From NCBI GenBank assembly GCA_030645615.1, contig JAUSNB010000012.1, positions 45,265-109,264 of the forward strand: DNA of 64,000 nucleotides, in the 5' to 3' direction. The notes under the pieces are model-generated. The model saw only the letters and a list, made by a program, of their open reading frames with translations. It searched no databases and was not told the DNA's origin. Shown here piece by piece: positions 59,362 to 64,000 of this stretch. The stretch's first letter is position 1; each line of letters starts with the position of its first letter. Source of the DNA: Actinomycetota bacterium (lineage in GTDB: Bacteria; Actinomycetota; Actinomycetes; S36-B12). The position numbers and the translations under genes are program-made.

Positions 59362-60546
59362 ATGATCGACACGCCTTCGATCGTCGTCGTGAACGGCGCC
59401 CGCACCGCCATTGGCCGCTACGCGGGGTCATTGTCGGCGGTCGACGGTTACGTCCTCGGAGCCGCAGCCGTTCGGGAAGCCATCTCTCGTTCCGGAATCG
59501 AAGGTGCGGACGTGGACGAAGTGATCATGGGCTGCGTCGGCCAGGTCGGCCCAGACGCTTACAACGCGAGGCGCGTATCAATCGAGGCCGGCCTCCCTTA
59601 CGGGACGACCGCGTTCACCGTGAACAGATTGTGCGGAAGTGGCCTGCAGGCAATCATCTCCGGGGCCATCCAACTTCAAGTGGGTGCATCCGATGTCGTC
59701 GTCGCCGGAGGAAACGAGAGCATGTCCCGTCTCCCCTGGCTCGTGCCTGACGCGCGTGCCGGCCACCGTCTCGGCGATCGGGCCATCGTCGACGGGACAC
59801 TCGCAATCCTGACGGACCCCTGGAGTAATCAGCCGATGGGTGTCACCGCCGAGAATGTCGCGCGCGAATACGGAGTGAGTCGGAGTGCACAGGACGACTA
59901 CGCGCTGCTTAGCCAGCGGCGCACTGCGACGGCAATCTCGCGTGGCGCATTCTCCGAACAGATCGCCTCAGTGTCGGTTGCGGGTCGCAAGGGTGTCACA
60001 CTCGTGACAGAGGACGAGCACCCGCGGCCTGAGACCACGATTGACGACCTGAGCCGACTAAGGCCGGCCTTCGCCGACGAGGGTACCGTGACCGCCGGCA
60101 ACTCGTCGGGTATCAACGACGGGGGTGCGGCAGTCGTTCTCATGCGCGAAAAGGATGCGCAGGCCCAAGGTCTTACGCCCAGAATGCGCTTGGTGTCCTG
60201 GGCCAAGGGAGCCATGGATCCGCAACTCATGGGATTCGCCCCGGCGGTCGCCGTAGAGCGAGTGCTGCAAGCGTCGGGTATGACCATCGACGACATTGAC
60301 GTCATCGAGCTGAATGAGGCTTTTGCGGCTCAGGTTGTCGCGGTCATGCGCGCCACCGGGATGTCCCCGGACCGGACCAACCCGAACGGCGGAGCGATTG
60401 CCCTCGGCCACCCCGTGGGAGCGACAGGCGCGATTCTGACAGTCAAACTCGCACATGACCTCGCTGACCGAGATCTCCAAACGGGTATGGTCACGATGTG
60501 CATCGGCGGTGGGCAGGCCTTGGCCGCGGTATTTGAACGCTGTTGA
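59362..60546 (+). CDS. Acetyl-CoA acetyltransferase (thiolase)
   Basis: A 394-residue thiolase: nucleophile Cys in NRLCGSGLQAI near residue 89, ELNEAFAAQVVAV, the His in GGAIALGHPVGATGAIL, and the second Cys in MCIGGGQALA. It cleaves a 3-ketoacyl-CoA, the last step of beta-oxidation, or condenses acetyl-CoA. GGAG lies upstream of the ATG at 59362. It faces the MaoC gene across a shared hairpin. Confidence 0.94.
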   Translation: MIDTPSIVVVNGARTAIGRYAGSLSAVDGYVLGAAAVREAISRSGIEGADVDEVIMGCVGQVGPDAYNARRVSIEAGLPYGTTAFTVNRLCGSGLQAIISGAIQLQVGASDVVVAGGNESMSRLPWLVPDARAGHRLGDRAIVDGTLAILTDPWSNQPMGVTAENVAREYGVSRSAQDDYALLSQRRTATAISRGAFSEQIASVSVAGRKGVTLVTEDEHPRPETTIDDLSRLRPAFADEGTVTAGNSSGINDGGAAVVLMREKDAQAQGLTPRMRLVSWAKGAMDPQLMGFAPAVAVERVLQASGMTIDDIDVIELNEAFAAQVVAVMRATGMSPDRTNPNGGAIALGHPVGATGAILTVKLAHDLADRDLQTGMVTMCIGGGQALAAVFERC

Positions 60547-60572
60547 CCGCCCGGCAACTCCCAGCGAGGCTC

Positions 60573-60599
60573 CGAACCGGGGCCACCGACCCTGGTTCG
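60573..60599. terminator. Bidirectional hairpin between thiolase and MaoC genes
   Basis: CGAACCGGGG at 60573-60582 pairs with CCCTGGTTCG at 60590-60599 around a 7-base loop, with one G-T position. It sits between two convergent genes, where a shared terminator is expected. Confidence 0.6.
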
Positions 60600-60629
60600 T
60601 CGACCACGCGAATTCAGGTCCGCACTCCA

Positions 60630-61085
60630 TCACTCGCCATAAGCACGAAGTACCCAGACGGCAGCACAGGCCGGCTTGCCGCCGCGCTCGCCATTGATCT
60701 CGACATCGACGACTAGCTGGACCCCTCCCGGAAAGGCATCTACGGACGATAGTCGACCCGATGCGCACACCGCCCTCCCCACCGGCAGAGCCGAAGGAAA
60801 GCGGACACGGTTCAAGCCGTAGTTGATTAGCATCGCGGCTTCCGTAACGTTGATCAGCTCGCAACTCAAGGCCGAGAGCAGTGACAGTGTCAGGAATCCG
60901 TGGGCAATGGTGCCTCCGAATGGGCCTTGTGCCGCTCGCTTGCGATCCACGTGGATCCACTGGCGATCCTCAGTCGCCTCCGCGAACAGATCAACACGTT
61001 CCTGAGACACCAATATCCACGAACTCTGCCCGAGTTCGCGCCCAACGTGCTCAAGGAGGTCGCTAGGGCGATTCACTTCCAGCAC
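60630..61085 (-). CDS. MaoC-like (R)-specific enoyl-CoA hydratase
   Basis: A 151-residue hot-dog-fold hydratase: FAEATEDRQWIHVDRKRA with the Asp/His dyad, then GPFGGTIAHGFLTLSL. It hydrates a trans-2-enoyl-CoA to a 3-hydroxyacyl-CoA, providing substrate for the SDRs. The GTG at 61085 is chosen because GGAGG lies 9 bases upstream. Confidence 0.9.
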   Translation of the reverse strand: MLEVNRPSDLLEHVGRELGQSSWILVSQERVDLFAEATEDRQWIHVDRKRAAQGPFGGTIAHGFLTLSLLSALSCELINVTEAAMLINYGLNRVRFPSALPVGRAVCASGRLSSVDAFPGGVQLVVDVEINGERGGKPACAAVWVLRAYGE

Positions 61086-61087
61086 GA

Positions 61088-61858
61088 CTAGATACCTCCA
61101 GTAAGCGCCAGACCGCCGTCGACGACGAGTACTGCGCCAGTTACCCAACTGGCATCCGAGGAGCCGAGGAATGCAACAGCTGCGGCGATGTCGTGAGGCT
61201 CGCCGAGGCGTCGCAAGGGATACCTGTTGGCTACCTCCGCCTCCCGACCCGCATAGAGCGGCCTGGCAAAGTCGGTTCGGACCACGGCAGGCAAGACCGC
61301 ATTGAGGCGAATTCTCGGAGCAAGTTCGAGCGCAAGCTGGCCAGTCGCGTGAATCAAGGCCGCCTTGCTGGCTCCATAGGCACCGATTCCGCTAGCAGGG
61401 CGGAGTCCTGCAACGGAAGCCACATTGACGACGACTCCGCCCTGTTGTGCGAACCCACCGTCCGCCGCCTGTCGGACCCAGCCGATGGATCCCAATAGGT
61501 TAACCTCAAGGACCTTGCGTATCGCAATGGGATCCGCGTCGAGGAGATCTCCATGGATCGGATTGATGCCGGCGTTGTTGACGAGTAGGTCGAGCCGACC
61601 GAATCTTTCCATCACCGACCCGACCGCATCGCGCATGTGTTCGGGATCGTCCGCTCTACCGGGTACCGCGATCGCGAACTCTTCCCCTCCGAGCGACTCG
61701 ACTGCTTGCTGCAGCTGGTCTGGCTTCCTCGCCGTCAGACACACCCGTGCGCCTTCTCGAACGAGACGCTCGGCTATCGCGCGTCCAATCCCGCGGCTAG
61801 CGCCCGTCACAATTGCGACCTGATCCTCGAATCGTCCGGAAATTGCAGGGACGGTCAT
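61088..61858 (-). CDS. Short-chain dehydrogenase (FabG-like)
   Basis: A 256-residue SDR: AIVTGASRGIGRAIAERL, NNAGINP, Ser in VNVASVAGLR, YxxxK in YGASKAALI, and WVTGAVLVVDGGL. It likely acts on a 3-hydroxyacyl-CoA or similar intermediate. It starts on the stop of the next upstream gene (TGATG) and ends 2 bases before MaoC. Confidence 0.9.
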   Translation of the reverse strand: MTVPAISGRFEDQVAIVTGASRGIGRAIAERLVREGARVCLTARKPDQLQQAVESLGGEEFAIAVPGRADDPEHMRDAVGSVMERFGRLDLLVNNAGINPIHGDLLDADPIAIRKVLEVNLLGSIGWVRQAADGGFAQQGGVVVNVASVAGLRPASGIGAYGASKAALIHATGQLALELAPRIRLNAVLPAVVRTDFARPLYAGREAEVANRYPLRRLGEPHDIAAAVAFLGSSDASWVTGAVLVVDGGLALTGGI

Positions 61859-62595
61859 CAAATCGAGATTCCGCCGTCGACGGCAAGCACGACTCCGGTG
61901 ATGTACCCCGCCTCCTCGGACGCGAGGAAGCCGACCGCAGCGCACATGTCCGCAGGATCGGCGAAGTACCCCATGGGAATCGCGGACGCGAGCTCCCTTC
62001 TCTTGCCTTCCGGTATCGAGGCGATCATGCTCGTTTCCGCGTTTGGGGAGATTGCGTTCACCGTGACACCGAAACGGCTGGTCTCCTTTGCCACTGTCTT
62101 TGTGAACCCGATGATTCCGGCTTTGGCCATTGCGTAGTTTGCCTGACCGACGTTGCCGCGCAGCCCCGTGTACGAGGTGACGTTGATGATCCGCCCGTAC
62201 TTCTGCTCGCGGAGGATAGGAATTGCAGCCCGAGTCATGCGGAAGGTTCCGCCTGCATGCACCGCCATCACCAGGTCCCAGTCTTCGTCCGTGAGCTTCC
62301 AGACGACGCCGTCGCGAAGAATGCCCGCATTGTTGATGAGAATGTCGAGACGTCCGGAAGAGTCCAGCGCCGCGGCGACTGCCCTCGCTGCCGTCTCCGA
62401 AGTGGAGACGTCGCCCACAACGCCGATCGCTCCTACCTCACGTGCGGCCCGTTTGACAGCCTCCGCGTCGATGTCTACGAGGACGACGCTGGCGCCGCAG
62501 AGTGCGAGAAAGCGGGCGTACTCAAGCCCGATGCCCCGGGCGGACCCGGTGACAAGCGCTGTCCGTCCGCTGAAGTCAAAAGTCAGGTTCCCCAT
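61858..62595 (-). CDS. Short-chain dehydrogenase (3-hydroxyacyl-CoA/FabG type)
   Basis: A 245-residue SDR: ALVTGSARGIGLEYARFL, NNAGILRDG, Ser in NVTSYTGLRG, YxxxK in YAMAKAGIIG, and GYITGVVLAVDGG. The GVVWKLTDEDWDLVMAVH segment resembles the dehydrogenase part of multifunctional beta-oxidation enzymes. The ATG at 62595 has GGAG five bases upstream. Confidence 0.9.
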   Translation of the reverse strand: MGNLTFDFSGRTALVTGSARGIGLEYARFLALCGASVVLVDIDAEAVKRAAREVGAIGVVGDVSTSETAARAVAAALDSSGRLDILINNAGILRDGVVWKLTDEDWDLVMAVHAGGTFRMTRAAIPILREQKYGRIINVTSYTGLRGNVGQANYAMAKAGIIGFTKTVAKETSRFGVTVNAISPNAETSMIASIPEGKRRELASAIPMGYFADPADMCAAVGFLASEEAGYITGVVLAVDGGISI

Positions 62596-62643
62596 CGTCA
62601 CTCCTTAGATCATGTCCAGTACGGCTCTGCACGACGCGTCGGT

Positions 62644-63795
62644 TCACCGCGCGAACAGCGCGCGCCCAATCGTGTCCTTCATCGTCTCTGTGGATCCTCC
62701 CCAGATCGGCTGCACGCGACCGTCCAGCCATGCACGAGCTACCGGATACTCCGACATGTACCCGTACCCGCCGTGAAGTTGGAGGCATGAGTCGGTGACC
62801 TTCCTCTGAAGTTCCGTAGTCCAGTACTTGGCCTTCGCCGCATCGGTCGAGGACAGCTCGTTCGCGTTGTACTCATCAATGCATCGGTCGACGTACACGC
62901 GCCCGATATCGGTCTCCGATGACAACTCGGCCAACACGAATCGAACGTGCTGGAGGTCGCTCAGGGTCTTTCCGAAGGCCTCCCGAGTGCGGCAATGCTC
63001 GATAGTTAGGGCGATCACGGATTCGCACGAGGCGACGGCCATGACGGCGAGCTCCAGTCGCTCTCGGGAAAGGCCCTCCATCAAGTGATAGAAGCCTCGA
63101 TGGAGCTCGCCCACAAGGTTCCCGCTCGGGACATACACGTTCGAAAAGAACAGCTCTGCCGTATCCGACTCTCTCTGTCCAACTTTGCTCAGTTTCCTGC
63201 CGCGCGCAAAGCCCTCGCTGGACTCTGGGACGAAGTACAGACTGATGCCCCGATGCCCGGCGTCAGAGTCCGATTTCGCAGCGACCAGGAAGTGGTTCGC
63301 ATGCACACCATTAGTGATGAATGTCTTCTGACCGTTGATCAGCCACCCACCGTCGACCTCGCTCGCCGAAGTACGAATCGCGGCGAAGTCGCTTCCCGCG
63401 TTGGGCTCGGTCATCCCAAGCGCGGTGACCATCCGGCCAGTTACAAAGTCGGGAAGCCAGTCCTGTCGTTGTCGCTCCGTCGTGAGGCTCACAAGGTAGG
63501 GCGCGATCAAGTTCGCGTGCATCCCGAGACTCGACGCCAGGCCGATAGTGCCGGCCCGACAGAGTTCCTCCACGAGGACTGAATTGAATCGGAAGTCATC
63601 TAGACCCGAACCGCCGTACTCGTCGGGGATGCCGATGCCAAGAAGCCCCTTCGCCCCAGCCAAATCCCAGAGACTGCGAGGCGTGAGACCTTGCTCGACC
63701 CATTCGTCAAGATTGGGAGAGATCTCGCGTTCGATGAACGTACGAACCAGCGCCTGAAACTCCAGATGCGTTGCCTCGAGGAGCCTTCTCCGCAC
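62644..63795 (-). CDS. Acyl-CoA dehydrogenase
   Basis: A 383-residue FAD enzyme: GLLGIGIPDEYGGSGLDD, FAD segments ALGMTEPNAGSDFAAIRT and FITNGVHANHF, LQLHGGYGYMSEYPVARAWLD, and the catalytic Glu in IWGGSTETMKDTI. It makes the trans-2-enoyl-CoA used by MaoC. GTG at 63795 is preferred (GGAGGG just upstream); a TTG at 63810 is an alternative. Confidence 0.93.
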   Translation of the reverse strand: MRRRLLEATHLEFQALVRTFIEREISPNLDEWVEQGLTPRSLWDLAGAKGLLGIGIPDEYGGSGLDDFRFNSVLVEELCRAGTIGLASSLGMHANLIAPYLVSLTTERQRQDWLPDFVTGRMVTALGMTEPNAGSDFAAIRTSASEVDGGWLINGQKTFITNGVHANHFLVAAKSDSDAGHRGISLYFVPESSEGFARGRKLSKVGQRESDTAELFFSNVYVPSGNLVGELHRGFYHLMEGLSRERLELAVMAVASCESVIALTIEHCRTREAFGKTLSDLQHVRFVLAELSSETDIGRVYVDRCIDEYNANELSSTDAAKAKYWTTELQRKVTDSCLQLHGGYGYMSEYPVARAWLDGRVQPIWGGSTETMKDTIGRALFAR

Positions 63796-63847
63796 GGGCC
63801 CTCCCGCCAACTAGTCGGAGGAACGAGAATATTTGAAATTGATATCA

Positions 63848-63870
63848 GAGTCAATAACTCGGGTTGACTC
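63848..63870. promoter_or_regulatory. Inverted repeat upstream of the acyl-CoA dehydrogenase gene
   Basis: GAGTCAA at 63848-63854 and TTGACTC at 63864-63870 are perfect inverted repeats with a 9-base spacer, 53 bases before the start of the minus-strand fatty-acid operon. It has the size of a TetR-type operator; no regulator gene is in view. Confidence 0.5.
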
Positions 63871-63936
63871 ACCTAAATTGCCCGCCTGCTGGCTTCGTTG
63901 CCTCACGTAACAATGCCCGGTTCGCTGGCGGGTCGG

Positions 63937-64000
63937 TCACGGTGAGCGGATGGGTCTGTCGATGGCGGCGCGCAGGGAAGTGACGAGGGCGACGGCGGTG
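63937..64000 (-). CDS. Possible 3' end of a gene entering from the right edge
   Basis: A minus-strand frame open to the window edge reads TAVALVTSLRAAIDRPIRSP and then stops at 63937. It is too short to identify and could be chance. Confidence 0.25.
   Translation of the reverse strand, partial: TAVALVTSLRAAIDRPIRSP

Overview
The window is a high-GC chromosome segment from an actinobacterium. The evidence is the frequent GTG/TTG starts, the many ATGA/GTGA stop-start overlaps, a HemC-HemD fusion and a coproporphyrin-type haem pathway with HemQ and a ferrochelatase carrying a Cys cluster. The genus cannot be named from sequence alone.

Region 1 (1-5.3 kb) holds a tandem HD-GYP/LuxR regulator, a small operon (NTF2-like, DsrE-like, an unknown protein and an ArsM-like methyltransferase that lacks two of the family's three cysteines), and a secreted RTX-like protein with a very acidic tail. 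Region 2 (5.8-16.7 kb) is a complete glutamate-to-haem locus: hemA, fused hemC-hemD and an MFS exporter on the minus strand, diverging from hemE, hemY, hemQ, hemH, hemB and hemL. Region 3 (16.9-20 kb) is a junction with a family of repeats that look like recombinase attachment sites. Each main copy carries the 3' half of a tRNA. One copy is split by a decayed ISL3 element with an 8-bp target duplication, and a BrnT/BrnA-like toxin-antitoxin pair sits beside it.

Region 4 (20-59 kb) lies between two direct copies of this repeat and looks like a catabolic island. Its left part (20.2-40.6 kb) is a LacI-type regulon: near-identical palindromes (GAACAAGCGCTTGTTC type) sit before tatA-tatC, before an N,N-dimethylformamidase-like gene, and before a roughly 12.6-kb minus-strand run. 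That run encodes a Tat-signal lipoprotein, a DppBCDF-type importer, hydrolases, a two-subunit 2-oxoacid dehydrogenase E1, an SDR, a metallo-beta-lactamase-fold enzyme, an amidohydrolase, an EthD-like protein and a second solute-binding protein without a signal peptide. tatB, a P450, a ferredoxin and a PAL-like NHL propeller run in the opposite direction. The right part (41.4-58.5 kb) encodes a ribose-type ABC importer, a YihT/LacD-like aldolase, an FGGY kinase, a sorbitol-type dehydrogenase, glutathione-independent formaldehyde dehydrogenase, a second NHL-ferredoxin pair, a GntR regulator, an SSADH-like dehydrogenase, a second P450, an adenylosuccinate-lyase-family lyase, a cyclase-family hydrolase and another alcohol dehydrogenase. 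My inference is that it takes up a sugar- or polyol-like compound, removes an alkyl group oxidatively with P450/ferredoxin, and disposes of formaldehyde.

Region 5 (59.3-64 kb) is a beta-oxidation-type set: a thiolase facing a MaoC hydratase, two SDRs and an acyl-CoA dehydrogenase.

No rRNA, complete tRNA, CRISPR array or integrase gene was found. All functional assignments come from motif recognition by eye, not database searches.
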